A DNA stretch of 64,000 nt from Pseudomonadota bacterium (GCA_016711215.1 JADJTL010000004.1:62001-126000), one strand, 5' to 3'. Positions 27,388-38,097 are shown, counted from the first letter of the stretch. Made by a program: numbers and translations. The notes: generated by a model from the letters alone, not told the origin.

Positions 27388-28392
27388 TTGGAAGCTCTTC
27401 CCCAGGCAGCGGACCGCCGCGCCGCCCCGCGTGCTCCCTGGTATGGCCAGGCGTTGCTGCACATCCAGCAGCGGCGCCTGGGCTGCACCGTCGTCGATGT
27501 CAGCGCCAGCGGGCTCCTCGTCGTGCCGCCGGCCCGCGCCGCCAAGGGCGCGTCCCTCCTGATCGACCTGATGCTGCCGCCCCAGCTCGCGCCGGTCCGG
27601 CTCAGCGCCGTGGTGGCCCGTGAGGGCAACGTCCATGGTCACTATGCCTGGGGCCTGCAGTTCGTTGATCCGCCGGTCGACGTTCAGACCGTGATCAGCG
27701 CCTTCGTCTCGACTACCCGACGACGCCTCGGCGCCGAGCAGGCGGCGCGCGCCGGAGCGCCAAGCGCGGAGCGTGCGCCGGTCAGTGCACCCTACAGCCA
27801 GGTCCGCGGCCCTCAGTTCCGCAGTGATCCAGCGGCCCGCGTGGGGTCCCCAGGCCAGCCGGGCCGCTATTCAGCCGCCCATGCGGGCGGCGCCTCGGCC
27901 AGCGCCCCGGGCGCTGCGGCCCGCGACGGGTCCGCGGGCAGCGCGTCGAGCGGCACCTCGGCGAGGAGCAGCAGCAGTGGCACCTATCGGCGGGTCTTCG
28001 CCACCCCCGTCAGCACCCCCGTGCCGCCCTCTAGGCCAGGTGCTTCGGCCTCCTCCGAGGCGATACCGCAGCTCGCCGGCATCACCACGACCGCCGCCCA
28101 GCCGCGGACCCAGGCCCAGCGCCCCTACCCCGAGGCCACACCCAATCTCGGTGTGCGCGTGGCCCCCCGGAGCTCGTCAACGACGGCGGCCTCGCCCACG
28201 CAGCAGCGCCCGCCGCTGACCTCGGCCGCGACTCGACGCAGCAGCATGTCGCCGACCGCGTCGCAGCGAGCAGCGGCCCGCGAGACGAAGGACTGGGATG
28301 AGAACGCGCACTGCACGCCGCTCGAGGTGCGCGAGCTCTACCAGGCGGCCCTTTCCGACATCAGCGGTCAACGCAAGCCGCGCAAGCCCTGA
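27388..28392 (+). CDS. PilZ-domain protein with a long disordered tail
   Basis: 334 residues, probably from a TTG at 27388 preceded by CGAGG. The first 110 residues form a PilZ domain with the cyclic-di-GMP contacts RRAAPR (RxxxR) and DVSASG (D/NxSxxG), so it may bind cyclic-di-GMP. From about residue 115 on, the protein is Ala/Pro/Ser/Thr-rich and probably disordered, ending in a short acidic/helical segment (LEVRELYQAALSDI). PilZ proteins tune motility and surface behaviour. Confidence 0.82.
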   Translation: MEALPQAADRRAAPRAPWYGQALLHIQQRRLGCTVVDVSASGLLVVPPARAAKGASLLIDLMLPPQLAPVRLSAVVAREGNVHGHYAWGLQFVDPPVDVQTVISAFVSTTRRRLGAEQAARAGAPSAERAPVSAPYSQVRGPQFRSDPAARVGSPGQPGRYSAAHAGGASASAPGAAARDGSAGSASSGTSARSSSSGTYRRVFATPVSTPVPPSRPGASASSEAIPQLAGITTTAAQPRTQAQRPYPEATPNLGVRVAPRSSSTTAASPTQQRPPLTSAATRRSSMSPTASQRAAARETKDWDENAHCTPLEVRELYQAALSDISGQRKPRKP

Positions 28393-28543
28393 TCCCCGAC
28401 GCGCTGTCCGGAGGGGCCCGCGCCGACGTGCGGCGGCGCTGCTGAAGCGCGGCACCACCGGCGGCGACCGCACCAAGCTGGCGCAGGAGCGCGTTGCTGG
28501 TTAGGCTGCCGCCACGGTTTCGCCTGATTCCGACGGAGCATCG

Positions 28544-29449
28544 ATGGAAGACGCGCTGCGGCTCGCCGTATTCTGTGACTACGAAAACATCGCGATCGGC
28601 GTGCGCGAGGCGCGCCTGCAGTCCTTTGCCGTGCAGCTCGTGCTCGAGCGGCTGCTGGCGAAGGGGATGGTGCTGGTCAAGAAGGCCTACGCCGATTGGG
28701 ATCGCTACAAGGGCCAGAAGCGCGAGCTGCACGAGGCCGGCTTCGAGCTGATCGAGATCCCCAAGACATCTTACGCCGGCAAGAACTCCGCCGACATCCG
28801 GCTCGTCGTCGACGCCCTCGACCTCTGCTACACGAAGTCGCACGTCGAGGCCTTCGCGATCCTCTCCGGCGATAGCGACTTCTCGCCGCTGGTCAGCAAG
28901 CTGCGAGAGAACAACAAGCGGGTCATCGGCCTCGGGGTCAAGAGCTCGACCAGCAACCTGCTGGTCGAGTCCTGCGATGACTTTATCTACTACGACGATC
29001 TGGTGCGCCGTCGCGACGCCCCGGCGGCCAAGCCCGGCACACGGGGTGCGCGCGGCGTCGACCGCGCGCCGCGGCGCGTGGAGAGCAGCAGCAGCAGCAA
29101 GGGGCCGGAGAGCGAGGGCGATGCCCTGGCGCCGACGGGCACGCTCGTCGCCACGCCGACCGCGCCAGCGGGCGACGACGATGCCGAGGCTCGCCGACGC
29201 CGTGACGAGGCGATGGAGCTGCTGCTCGATACCGTCGAGGCGCTGTTTCAGGAGCGCGAGGACAGCCTCTGGGGCTCGATGGTCAAGCAGACGATCAAGC
29301 GCAAGCGACCGAACTTCGCCGAGAGCGGCCACGGCTACCGCACCTTCACCCAACTGCTCGAGGATGCGCAGCGACGCGGGCTGCTCGAGATGCGCAAGGA
29401 CGAGAAGTCGGGCGGGTACGTCATTATTGGCTTCGGGCCGCAGGCCTGA
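28544..29449 (+). CDS. NYN-domain (LabA/DUF88) putative ribonuclease with OST-HTH/LOTUS domain
   Basis: 301 residues. The N-terminal NYN nuclease domain has acidic residues at D12 (VFCDYEN), D84 (NSADIRLVVDALD) and SGDSDF (108-113), matching the metal-binding pocket of PIN-like RNases. A charged Ser-rich linker (about 165-215) leads to a C-terminal winged-helix LOTUS-like domain (WGSMVKQTIKRKRPNFAESGHGYRTFTQLLEDA). Likely an RNA-cleaving or RNA-binding enzyme; target unknown. Starts at ATG 28544 and is followed 58 bp later by the sugar genes. Confidence 0.88.
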   Translation: MEDALRLAVFCDYENIAIGVREARLQSFAVQLVLERLLAKGMVLVKKAYADWDRYKGQKRELHEAGFELIEIPKTSYAGKNSADIRLVVDALDLCYTKSHVEAFAILSGDSDFSPLVSKLRENNKRVIGLGVKSSTSNLLVESCDDFIYYDDLVRRRDAPAAKPGTRGARGVDRAPRRVESSSSSKGPESEGDALAPTGTLVATPTAPAGDDDAEARRRRDEAMELLLDTVEALFQEREDSLWGSMVKQTIKRKRPNFAESGHGYRTFTQLLEDAQRRGLLEMRKDEKSGGYVIIGFGPQA

Positions 29450-29507
29450 CCCACGCGCCCGGCGGCGCCCGCCGCGCCGGCAAGACCACGAGACCAGGGG
29501 AGCATTG

Positions 29508-30488
<981 letters not shown>

Positions 30489-30495
30489 GGCGCAG

Positions 30496-31620
30496 GTGGC
30501 GATGCAGCAGGCAGGCGCGAGCGAGCTGCGGCTCAGCGCACCCGACGTCGGGGAAGGCGAGCGCGCGGCGGTCGATGCGGTGCTGCGCCGCGATCAGCTC
30601 AGCCTCGGCCCCGAGCTCGGCGCCTTCGAGGCTGCCCTGGCCGGCTGGGTCGGGGCGCGGCATGCCGTGGCCGTCGCCAGCGGAACCGCAGCCCTCGTGC
30701 TGGCGCTCCAGGCCTGCGAGCTCGGCCCCGGCGATGAGGTCATCGTCCCCTCCTTCACCTTCCCGGCGACGGTGAACGCGGTGGCCTTGGTGGGGGCGCA
30801 GCCGGTGATCGTCGATGTCGACGCTGAGAGCTGGAACCTCGACCTCGACGCCGCGGCCGCCGCGATCACAGCCAAGACGCGCGCGCTGCTGCCGGTCGAC
30901 GTGCTCGGGCTGCCGGCGCCGCGCGCGCCGCTCCGCGCGCTGACGCAACGCCCCGACCGGCCGCTCGCGCTGATCGAGGACGCCGCCTGCGCGCTCGGCG
31001 CGAGCGCTGAGGGGGTGCGCTGCGGCGGCGACTCGCGGCTGGCGTGCTTCAGCTTTCATCCGCGGAAGATCATCACCACCGGCGAAGGTGGCGCCATCCT
31101 GACCGATGACGCCGTGCTGGCCGCGCGGCTGCGCCGACTGCGCAACCACGGGCGTGACGACCAGGGCGCCTTCGTCGACCTGGGGGGCAATGCGCGCCTC
31201 TCGGAGCTGGGTGCTGCGCTCGGCCGCGTGCAGCTCAGCCGACTCGACGTGATGCTGGCCGGGCGTCTGGCCCTGGCCGCACGCTACCGCCAGCGGCTGG
31301 GGTCGAGCGAGGCGCTGGCGCTGCAGCACGTTCCGCCCGGCATCAGCCACAACTACCAGACCTTTGCGGTTTTCCTGCGAAGGCCGGGGTCGCGCCAGGC
31401 GGTCATCGCCGGCCTCGCCGCCCGCGGGATCCAGAGCGGCCCCGCCACCTACGCCGTTCATCGGCAGCCGCCCTACGCCGGCCAGCGCGCCGCCGTGCGC
31501 GGACCTCTCCCTGTCGCCGACCGCCTGGCGGAGCAAGCCTTGGCCCTGCCGCTGCACCACCGCCTCGCGATGGACGACGTGGACCGCGTATGCGACGCGC
31601 TCTTGGCGCTCGTCGGCTAG
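30496..31620 (+). CDS. DegT/DnrJ/EryC1/StrS-family sugar aminotransferase
   Basis: 374 residues, type I fold PLP enzyme. GTAALVLAL and VPSFTFPAT bind the cofactor phosphate and substrate, EDAACALGA holds the ring-stacking Asp, and the Schiff-base lysine is K191 in SFHPRKIITTGEGG. It transfers an amino group to a keto-sugar nucleotide. It is tightly coupled to the epimerase upstream. GTG at 30496 or ATG at 30502 may start it. Confidence 0.93.
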   Translation: MAMQQAGASELRLSAPDVGEGERAAVDAVLRRDQLSLGPELGAFEAALAGWVGARHAVAVASGTAALVLALQACELGPGDEVIVPSFTFPATVNAVALVGAQPVIVDVDAESWNLDLDAAAAAITAKTRALLPVDVLGLPAPRAPLRALTQRPDRPLALIEDAACALGASAEGVRCGGDSRLACFSFHPRKIITTGEGGAILTDDAVLAARLRRLRNHGRDDQGAFVDLGGNARLSELGAALGRVQLSRLDVMLAGRLALAARYRQRLGSSEALALQHVPPGISHNYQTFAVFLRRPGSRQAVIAGLAARGIQSGPATYAVHRQPPYAGQRAAVRGPLPVADRLAEQALALPLHHRLAMDDVDRVCDALLALVG

Positions 31621-31736
31621 CGGCGCTGCGGCGGCGCCGGCTCGGGCGCCACCCGCGGAAATGCGGCCTTGCTCAACCCGGTTAGGCATGGTGTTGTGCG
31701 CGCGCTCGGTCTTGCGTGCGGGGCAAGGGCGCCATC

Positions 31737-34082
31737 ATGAACTTCATCTGTCCCGATTGCGGCAGCCAGTACCTGGTCGACGAAAGCAAGGTCGGCACCG
31801 ACGGGGTCGCGCTCCAGTGCAGCCAATGCGGTGCGAGCTTCCGCGTGCGCCGCCGGCCGACCACGCGCGTCGGCGCCGTCTCGCCGACGCAGCCGCCCCC
31901 AGCCCCGCCGCTCCCGCCACCGCCACCCGCGCTGGCGCGAACCGCCACCAACGGCCCGCGCTCGGCCTCTGGGGCACAGCTCAGCCCACCCGCCACCCCC
32001 CGCGGCTGGCGCTTGCGCACCCAGAGCGGCGTGGTGCAGCTCGACGGGCTCGAGACGCTGCAGCGCTGGGTCAGCGAGGGACGCATCACCCGCGACGCGG
32101 AGATCTCCCGCAACGGTGAGAGCTGGCGACGCCTGGGCGAGCTCAGTGACCTCCAGCCGATCTTTCTCGTCGCCGAGGCCGCACGGACACGCCGCCCCAG
32201 CGGTGCGGCAGCCAGCGGGCCGGAGCGTGACAGCCTGCTGCGCGCGGAGCCGAGTGGACCCCGCGCGCTCGGGGCGATGCCAGCGCTGCGGGACGAGCCA
32301 GCCTTCGCCCAGCAGAGCGCCAGTCGTACGCTGCCGCCGACGGTCGGTGGAGGGGCCGCCTGGGAGCGTCAGGGAGCGCGCGCTTCGGCCTTCGAGGACG
32401 ACGCCAGGCCGCCGCCCCGTCGCGTGCCGCGGCGCGGAAAGCTGCTGCGCGTCGCGGGCCTGCTCGCTGCGGCACTGCTCCTCCTGACCGTGGGGCTGAC
32501 GGTGGCGTTGCAGTCGGATCGGCTCCGCGACGCCTGGCAGCGCGTGTTCTCCGGAGCCGATCGGGTCGCGGACGCGCGCGCAGCGCTGCGGCGGCGCCTG
32601 GGACAGGACGACGAGTCGAGCCTCTCGGCGCTCGACCGCGAGCTGGCGGCCGATCCACGACCCGCCGCACGCGTCTTGCGCGCCGAGGCGCTGACGATCT
32701 GGGCGCAGCATCTGCGCGACCAGGCCGAGCTGCTGGAGCGCCGCGCCCGTCAGCTGATCACGGCCCTTCGTCGCGAGCTCGCTGCGAGCGCGGAGGCCGC
32801 GCCCGGCCAGGCTCCGGGTCGTGGCGACGAGGCGGCGACACGGCGTGAAGCCCGCGCCCTGCGCCTACAGGCGGCCAACCTGCGCGACGGCGCCGCCCGG
32901 CAGCTGGCGACCGCCGAGGGCCAGCTCCGCGTGGCGGCGGGCGCAACACCCGCTCCGGTCGATCTCCCGCGCGCCCAGGCGGACCTCAACCGCATGCTCG
33001 GGCGGACTGATGTCGCCGCGCTGATCCAGCAGGCACGGAGTGCGCTGCCCGATGATCCCGAGCTCGCCTATGTCGAGGGGCTCTACTGGCAGGAGCATAG
33101 CGACATCGCGCGAGCGGTGGGTCTGCTCGAGACGACGGTCGCGCGCAGCCGGGCCGCGGGCGGACCCTTGTTGCTGCGGGCGGCGATGGCGCTGAGCATG
33201 ATCCACCTCCGGTCGGGTTGGTACGCCGATGCCAAGCGCTACGCCGAGCTGGTGCGCGCGCTGAATCCGCAGCATGCGTGGGCGGAGGCGCTGCTGCAGC
33301 AGATCGCTGCCGAGCTGAGCCAGCCCCGCCGCGAGGAGGCGAGCGCATCGCCCGCCCCGAGCGCCCCGCCGCAGGCGCTCCCCACCGCGCCAAGCGCTGA
33401 GCTGAGCGCGACCAGCACGGCCGGAGCTGAAGCGGCGCCGGCAGACCCCAACAGCCCCGCTGCTGGCGACACGACCGCCGCCGGGAGCGCCTCGAGCGCA
33501 GGTACCGGCGCGAGCAGCGCGGCGCCCGCAGACGTGGGGGCTGCGCGATCGGCCGGCGGCAGCTACGAGGCGCTGCTGCGCCAGGCCGACCAGGCCAGCG
33601 AGCATGGGCGCACGATGCAGGCCTTGAGCACCTACGAGCGCGCGCTGAGGATCCGACCGGACGGGGTCGAAGCGATCACGGGGCTGGGCTACTGCGCGCT
33701 CGACCTGCAACAGCTCGGGCTGGCGATTCAGCGCTTCACGCAGGCGCTGAGCATGAGGCCGAGCCACGGTGACGCGCTCGTCGGCCTCGCCGAGGCCTAC
33801 CAGGCGATGGGCGACAAGACGCGCGCGCTCGACAGCTACCGCGCCTACCTGAGGCTCAATCCGAACGGCGCCAAGGCGTTGATGGCCCAGCAGAACGCCA
33901 AGGAGCTGAGCGACGCGCTCGCCCCGACGGCAGCGCCGGCTCCGGGCGCGGGTGGCCCGGCCCCTGCCGATGGCACCGAGAGCCCCGCCAGCCGCGCCGC
34001 GCCAGAGGCCGCGCCAGAGACCGCGCCAGAGGCCGCGCCAACATCCCCGACAGAGCCGAGCGGGCCGCCCCCGCAGAGCTGA
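31737..34082 (+). CDS. Zinc-ribbon, GYF-like and TPR-repeat membrane protein
   Basis: 781 residues from ATG 31737. An N-terminal MJ0042-type zinc ribbon (FICPDCGSQY and LQCSQCGASF) is followed by a GYF_2-like domain (WRLRTQSGVVQLDGLETLQRWV, ISRNGESWRRLGEL), a single membrane helix (LRVAGLLAAALLLLTVGLTVAL), helical regions and C-terminal TPR units (EHGRTMQALSTYERALRIRPDG, GLAIQRFTQALSMRPS). The last 60 residues are APEA/APET repeats from 12-bp DNA units. This architecture is common in Myxococcota; its role (envelope scaffolding or signalling) is not established. Confidence 0.85.
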   Translation: MNFICPDCGSQYLVDESKVGTDGVALQCSQCGASFRVRRRPTTRVGAVSPTQPPPAPPLPPPPPALARTATNGPRSASGAQLSPPATPRGWRLRTQSGVVQLDGLETLQRWVSEGRITRDAEISRNGESWRRLGELSDLQPIFLVAEAARTRRPSGAAASGPERDSLLRAEPSGPRALGAMPALRDEPAFAQQSASRTLPPTVGGGAAWERQGARASAFEDDARPPPRRVPRRGKLLRVAGLLAAALLLLTVGLTVALQSDRLRDAWQRVFSGADRVADARAALRRRLGQDDESSLSALDRELAADPRPAARVLRAEALTIWAQHLRDQAELLERRARQLITALRRELAASAEAAPGQAPGRGDEAATRREARALRLQAANLRDGAARQLATAEGQLRVAAGATPAPVDLPRAQADLNRMLGRTDVAALIQQARSALPDDPELAYVEGLYWQEHSDIARAVGLLETTVARSRAAGGPLLLRAAMALSMIHLRSGWYADAKRYAELVRALNPQHAWAEALLQQIAAELSQPRREEASASPAPSAPPQALPTAPSAELSATSTAGAEAAPADPNSPAAGDTTAAGSASSAGTGASSAAPADVGAARSAGGSYEALLRQADQASEHGRTMQALSTYERALRIRPDGVEAITGLGYCALDLQQLGLAIQRFTQALSMRPSHGDALVGLAEAYQAMGDKTRALDSYRAYLRLNPNGAKALMAQQNAKELSDALAPTAAPAPGAGGPAPADGTESPASRAAPEAAPETAPEAAPTSPTEPSGPPPQS

Positions 34083-34136
34083 GCGCTCCGCGCGACCGGC
34101 CCAGCGTGCCCCTCGCGCGTGAACCCTGCTCGGCGC

Positions 34137-35177
34137 TCAGCCCACCGCCGCGACCTCTTCCGGGGTCACCACGCGGCGCAAGGGGCAACACGCGGTGACC
34201 TCGAGCAGACCGACCAGCGCGCAGAGGACGGGAATGGGGCCGACCCAGCGCACCCCCGCGGCCAGCACGAGCGCGAGCCCTGCCGCCAGCGCGCGACCCT
34301 GCGGACCCTCGCGCAGCAAGGAAGCGAAGCCCAGCAGCGAGAGCGCGCCCACCAACCCGTAGAGCACGCGCGCGGGCTGCGCCCCGCCGAGCGGCAGCAC
34401 GACACCGAGGCCCTGATAGGCCGCCTGCGCCACCAGGCCGTAGCGACCGAGCAGGAGCAGGAGCAGGGTCAGCACGGGTACGAGCGCCAGCGTCGAGGCC
34501 TGCCTGGCCAATCCGTGTCCGCGCCCTGACCGCCAAGCGAAGAGCGGCAGCACTGCCAACGCCTGCGCCACGACGAGCATGGTCGCCAGCCCTCCTGGTG
34601 CCCGCGCGGCGGCCTTGGCCAGCGCGTCGAGCAGCGGCCGGGGCGCGGTCAGCGGCTCGATCGCGGCCAGCGCGGACTGAAAGATCAGGGGCGCGGCGAC
34701 CACTACCAAGCCGATGCGCTGGCGCCAGGCGATGCGGGCGTTGACCAAGGCGCTGCCGACCAACACGAGCGCCGTCAACGCCGCCGCGGGGGCCACCAAC
34801 GAGGACAGACGCCCGCGCAAGGGCTCGACGAGACCCACCAGCGCCAGCGGCAACAACAACCCGGCCGTGCCCGCCAAGAGCAGGCGAGCGCCGCGGGCGT
34901 GGCCGTGGCGGCCACAGATCACGGCCCAAAGGCCCGCCGCGGCGACGAGGATCGCCAGCGTCGCGGTGAAGTACCCGAACAAGAGGCCGCACCAATCCAA
35001 CACGGCGAGCGTGGGCGGGAAGTGCCCGCCGTCGAGCACACCGTCCGGGTCACTGCGGAGCAACAACAAGCGCTGCAGGGCGACCCGCCGCAGCAGCAGA
35101 TCGCCCAGCGCGCTGAAGGCCAACAGGGCAACCAAGGAGAACGCCCTGGGTTGGCGAGGCTGAGGGTCGGTCGGCAT
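34137..35177 (-). CDS. Polytopic membrane protein of unknown function
   Basis: 346 residues from ATG 35175-35177. About nine hydrophobic segments, for example FSLVALLAFSALGDLLL, LLFGYFTATLAILVAAAGLWAVI and LALVPVLTLLLLLLGRYGLVA. No signature motif was recognised. It diverges from the amidase gene over a 94-bp region that must hold both promoters. The frame is open to 35633 but that part lies over the amidase gene and is rejected. Confidence 0.72.
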   Translation of the reverse strand: MPTDPQPRQPRAFSLVALLAFSALGDLLLRRVALQRLLLLRSDPDGVLDGGHFPPTLAVLDWCGLLFGYFTATLAILVAAAGLWAVICGRHGHARGARLLLAGTAGLLLPLALVGLVEPLRGRLSSLVAPAAALTALVLVGSALVNARIAWRQRIGLVVVAAPLIFQSALAAIEPLTAPRPLLDALAKAAARAPGGLATMLVVAQALAVLPLFAWRSGRGHGLARQASTLALVPVLTLLLLLLGRYGLVAQAAYQGLGVVLPLGGAQPARVLYGLVGALSLLGFASLLREGPQGRALAAGLALVLAAGVRWVGPIPVLCALVGLLEVTACCPLRRVVTPEEVAAVG

Positions 35178-35271
35178 GCGGCCGCATACTAGCGCAGACT
35201 GGCCAGATGTGGCGCATACCGCACGCACCGGCAGCTCGACGCCTGGCGTAACGGCTGGTAGCTTGGCGCGC

Positions 35272-36093
35272 ATGCGCAGAAGGATGGCCCAGCCGCGCGT
35301 GGCAGCGATGGCGCTCTTGCTGGCGTCACTGCCCCTGCCGCTAGGACGCAGCCGCGCCGCGGCGGCGACGCCAGTGGTCGTGATCGATGCGGGCCACGGC
35401 GGAAGTAACCTCGGGGCTTTCGCCCCGGCGCTGCAACGCCACGAGAAGGGGCTGACCCTTGAGCTGGCCATCGCCACGGCGCGGGCGCTGCGTCGGGAGG
35501 TGCCGGCGGCGCGCGTGCTGCTGACGCGCCAACGCGACGAGTACCTGACGCTGCAGCAGCGGGTGCGAATCGCCAACCGCGCCAAGGCCACGGTCTTCAT
35601 CAGCCTGCACTTCAACGCCAGCCCCACGCGCACCGAGAGCGGCTTCGAGTGCTACGTCGTCAGCGCCGCGGCCTCCGAGCGCGAGGCCGCGCTGATCGCC
35701 GCGCGCGCGAGCGGCGTCACCAGCACCACGGGCGGGACGGCGAGACCGGGCGGCGACGTCGCGGCGATTCTCCAAGATCTCGGACAACGCGCCACGCGCA
35801 CCGATGCCTGGCAGCTCGCGCAGGTGCTGCGGCGGGCTCTGGCGCGCGCGCGTCCTGGGGCGCGGGACCGCGGCGTGCGGCAGGCCGCCTTCGATGTGCT
35901 GCTTGGCCTGCGCATGCCCGGCGTGCTGGTCGAGGTCGGCTTCGTCGACCACGCGATCGAGGGGGTCGAGCTCGGTCGCTCCGCGACGCGACAGGCGCTG
36001 GCCGAGGCCCTGGCCTCGGCGATCGCGACCCAGCTCGGTGGAAGCTCCGCACCGGCGCCCACCCTCGCCGGCGCGCGCGGGCGCGGAAGGTGA
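35272..36093 (+). CDS. N-acetylmuramoyl-L-alanine amidase (Amidase_3)
   Basis: 273 residues from ATG 35272, with a signal peptide ending GRSRAAAA. Zinc ligands are seen in VVIDAGHGG, RHEKGLTLE and ISLHFNAS, and the catalytic Glu in VLVEVGFVDH. It cleaves the amide bond between MurNAc and the stem peptide of peptidoglycan in the periplasm. This fits AmiA/B/C-type enzymes used in cell separation or remodelling. No SPOR or LysM domain is attached. Confidence 0.92.
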   Translation: MRRRMAQPRVAAMALLLASLPLPLGRSRAAAATPVVVIDAGHGGSNLGAFAPALQRHEKGLTLELAIATARALRREVPAARVLLTRQRDEYLTLQQRVRIANRAKATVFISLHFNASPTRTESGFECYVVSAAASEREAALIAARASGVTSTTGGTARPGGDVAAILQDLGQRATRTDAWQLAQVLRRALARARPGARDRGVRQAAFDVLLGLRMPGVLVEVGFVDHAIEGVELGRSATRQALAEALASAIATQLGGSSAPAPTLAGARGRGR

Positions 36094-36119
36094 GCCCTGG
36101 TCCCCGGACCTCGTCCTTC

Positions 36120-36145
36120 GCCCTTGTTGCTAGCCCTTGTTGCTA
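36120..36145. repeat. 13-bp tandem duplication before rph
   Basis: Two perfect GCCCTTGTTGCTA units and a partial third (GCCCTT, 36146-36151) in the spacer between the amidase and rph. Confidence 0.9.
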
Positions 36146-36186
36146 GCCCTTTGACAAGCCTGGTCTGGACCGGCACCATCCCGCGC

Positions 36187-37008
36187 ATGCGCGCCGACGG
36201 TCGACGAAACGATGAGCTGCGCCCCGTGCACCTGACGCTGGGCACGCAACCCGCGAGCGACGGCTCGGTGTTGCTCGAGTGGGGCGGCACCGCGGTGCTC
36301 TGCGCGGCCTCCGTGCAGCCGGGCGTTCCGCCCTTCCGAGCGGCCAGCGCCGGGGGCTGGCTCACCGCCGAGTACAACATGCTCCCCGGCGCCACGCGCC
36401 CCCGCAAGGCTCGCCGGAGCGGTGGCCGTGAGGCCGAGATTCAGCGGCTGATCGGGCGCGCCTTGCGCATGGCCGTCGACCTCGATGCGCTCGGCCCGCA
36501 TACGATCACCATCGACTGTGACGTGCTGCGGGCCGACGGCGGCACGCGCGTGGCCTCGGTCACCGCCGGTTACGTCGCCCTGGCGCTCGCGCTGCAGGCG
36601 TTGCAAGAGCGCAGCCCGCTGCCACGCAGCCCGCTGCGGCACCAGATCGCGGCGGTCAGCGTCGGCCTCGTGGACGGCGAGGCCGTGCTCGATCTTCCCT
36701 ACGAGGAGGATCACCGCGCGCTGGTCGATCTCAACTGCGTCATGACGGCCGAGGGCGAGCTGATCGAGCTCCAGGGCACGGCCGAGAGCGCGCCCTTCTC
36801 CCGCGCGCAGCTCGACCGCCTCTGTGACCTCGCATCGGGCGGTATCCACGCGCTCTGCGCACTCCAGCGAGAGGTGCTCGAGGCGCAAGACCGCAGCGCG
36901 GCCAACGGGGCCACCGCGGCCACCGCCGCCACCACCGCCACCACCACGGGTTCCGACGCGAGCACGAGCGCCGCAGGGTCGGCCCCAGACGCCCGCATCG
37001 CGCGCTGA
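36187..37008 (+). CDS. rph: Ribonuclease PH
   Basis: 273 residues from ATG 36187. RADGRRNDELRPVHLTLG, TAEYNMLPGATRPR, the phosphate-site DCDVLRADGGTRVASVTAGYVAL and VDLNCVMTAEGELIELQGTAE are all present. It removes 3' nucleotides of tRNA precursors by phosphorolysis. A non-family tail of about 35 residues contains Ala/Thr runs from 9-bp GCCACC units. The stop overlaps the start of rdgB by one base (TGATG). Confidence 0.95.
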   Translation: MRADGRRNDELRPVHLTLGTQPASDGSVLLEWGGTAVLCAASVQPGVPPFRAASAGGWLTAEYNMLPGATRPRKARRSGGREAEIQRLIGRALRMAVDLDALGPHTITIDCDVLRADGGTRVASVTAGYVALALALQALQERSPLPRSPLRHQIAAVSVGLVDGEAVLDLPYEEDHRALVDLNCVMTAEGELIELQGTAESAPFSRAQLDRLCDLASGGIHALCALQREVLEAQDRSAANGATAATAATTATTTGSDASTSAAGSAPDARIAR

Positions 37009-37640
37009 TGCGGCTCGTCTTCGCCACGCGCAACGCGGGCAAGCTGCGCGAGCTGCGCGAGCTGCTGGTCACGCTGCCGGCGATCGAGATCTTCAGCCTC
37101 GACGATTTCCCGAAGGCGCCGGAGGCGCTGCCGGAGACCGGCGAGACCTTCGCCGAGAACGCCCAGCAGAAGGCCGTGGCGGCCCTGCACGCGACGGGGC
37201 TCGCGGCGCTCGCGGACGATAGCGGCCTCGAGGTCGCGGCGCTTGGAGGGCGCCCCGGAATTCACTCCGCCCGCTACGCCGGACCGGCTGCGACGGACGC
37301 CGACCGCGTGGCCAAGCTGCTCCGCGAGCTCGCCGACGTGCCCGAGGCGGAGCGCGTCGCGCGCTTTCGCTGCGTCATCGCGCTGGTCACGCCAGAGCGA
37401 CCGGACGTGGCCGAGCTGCGCGAGGGCTGCTGCGAGGGCACGATCCTCCGAGCGCCCCGCGGAGACCAGGGCTTCGGCTACGACCCCGTGTTCTTTGTCC
37501 CCGCGCTGGGCAGGACCTTCGCTGAGGTCAGCGGCGCCGAGAAGCACCGGCACAGTCATCGTGGCCACGCCATGCAGGCGATTGCAGCGCTGCTGCGCCA
37601 GCGCTGCGGCCGAAGGCCGGAGCCTCCCGCGGGGGGCTGA
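37008..37640 (+). CDS. rdgB: RdgB/HAM1 non-canonical purine NTP pyrophosphatase
   Basis: 210 residues. Motifs VFATRNAGKLRELRELL, ADDSGLEVAALGG, GIHSARYAG and FGYDPVFFVPALGRTFAEV match the family, which hydrolyses XTP, ITP and dITP to monophosphates and so keeps damaged purines out of nucleic acids. The start overlaps the rph stop, and rph-rdgB is a common pair in bacteria. Confidence 0.96.
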   Translation: MRLVFATRNAGKLRELRELLVTLPAIEIFSLDDFPKAPEALPETGETFAENAQQKAVAALHATGLAALADDSGLEVAALGGRPGIHSARYAGPAATDADRVAKLLRELADVPEAERVARFRCVIALVTPERPDVAELREGCCEGTILRAPRGDQGFGYDPVFFVPALGRTFAEVSGAEKHRHSHRGHAMQAIAALLRQRCGRRPEPPAGG

Positions 37641-37672
37641 CCCCTTCTCGGCGATCGTCCCACGCTCTCCGC

Positions 37673-37700
37673 TTGCGGTGGCGCCCCATGCTGGCATAAT
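37673..37700 (+). promoter_or_regulatory. Sigma-70-type promoter for tRNA-Pro
   Basis: TTGCGG (37673-37678), 16 bp, CATAAT (37695-37700). Transcription would begin near 37707, a few bases before the tRNA 5' end at 37711. Confidence 0.6.
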
Positions 37701-37710
37701 GCGCGCCGAC

Positions 37711-37785
37711 CGGGGTGTAGCGCAGTCTGGTCAGCGCGCCTGCTTTGGGAGCAGGATGTCGGAGGTTCAAATCCTCTCACCCCGA
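37711..37785 (+). tRNA. tRNA-Pro (TGG anticodon)
   Basis: 75 nt with acceptor CGGGGTG/CACCCCG, anticodon loop TTTGGGA giving TGG, T-arm GGAGGTTCAAATCCTCT and discriminator A. CCA is not encoded. Confidence 0.97.
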
Positions 37786-38097
37786 CCCGAAGGGCAGGTC
37801 GCAGGGGCTGGGCCCGCTGCCCGGCATCACGACCCGGCCCGAGGCTGCGATCGGGCCCGGCGCGGACGCACCAGCGCGCGCATGAGCCGCATCGGTGGCG
37901 CGTGCCAGTCCCGCGGGGCCCCTATGGCGGCGATCGGTCGCCTCCGCGCCCGATCGCTGAAGGGCTGCTACGGGACTTGACGGTTTCGCGCGGCGACGTT
38001 CATACTCCGGCCCCGTGATGCGTGGCAGCGCAGCGCGTGGCGCCGCGCTGAGTGGCGGGGCAGCTTCGGGGGCGCCGACCGACCTGGGGCAGTTCTT
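37786..38097. other. Spacer between tRNA-Pro and tRNA-Arg
   Basis: No gene found on either strand. Its right part carries a promoter (separate entry), so tRNA-Arg and tRNA-His have their own start site rather than depending on tRNA-Pro. Confidence 0.6.
37977..38006 (+). promoter_or_regulatory. Sigma-70-type promoter for tRNA-Arg and tRNA-His
   Basis: TTGACG (37977-37982), 18 bp, CATACT (38001-38006). The start would be near 38013, giving a leader of about 85 nt before tRNA-Arg. Confidence 0.6.

Noticed and set aside
35178..35633. Upstream extension of the 34137-35177 membrane protein to 35633
   Set aside because: That part is Arg/Ser-rich and lies across the amidase promoter and gene on the opposite strand; family-like membrane sequence begins at 35177.
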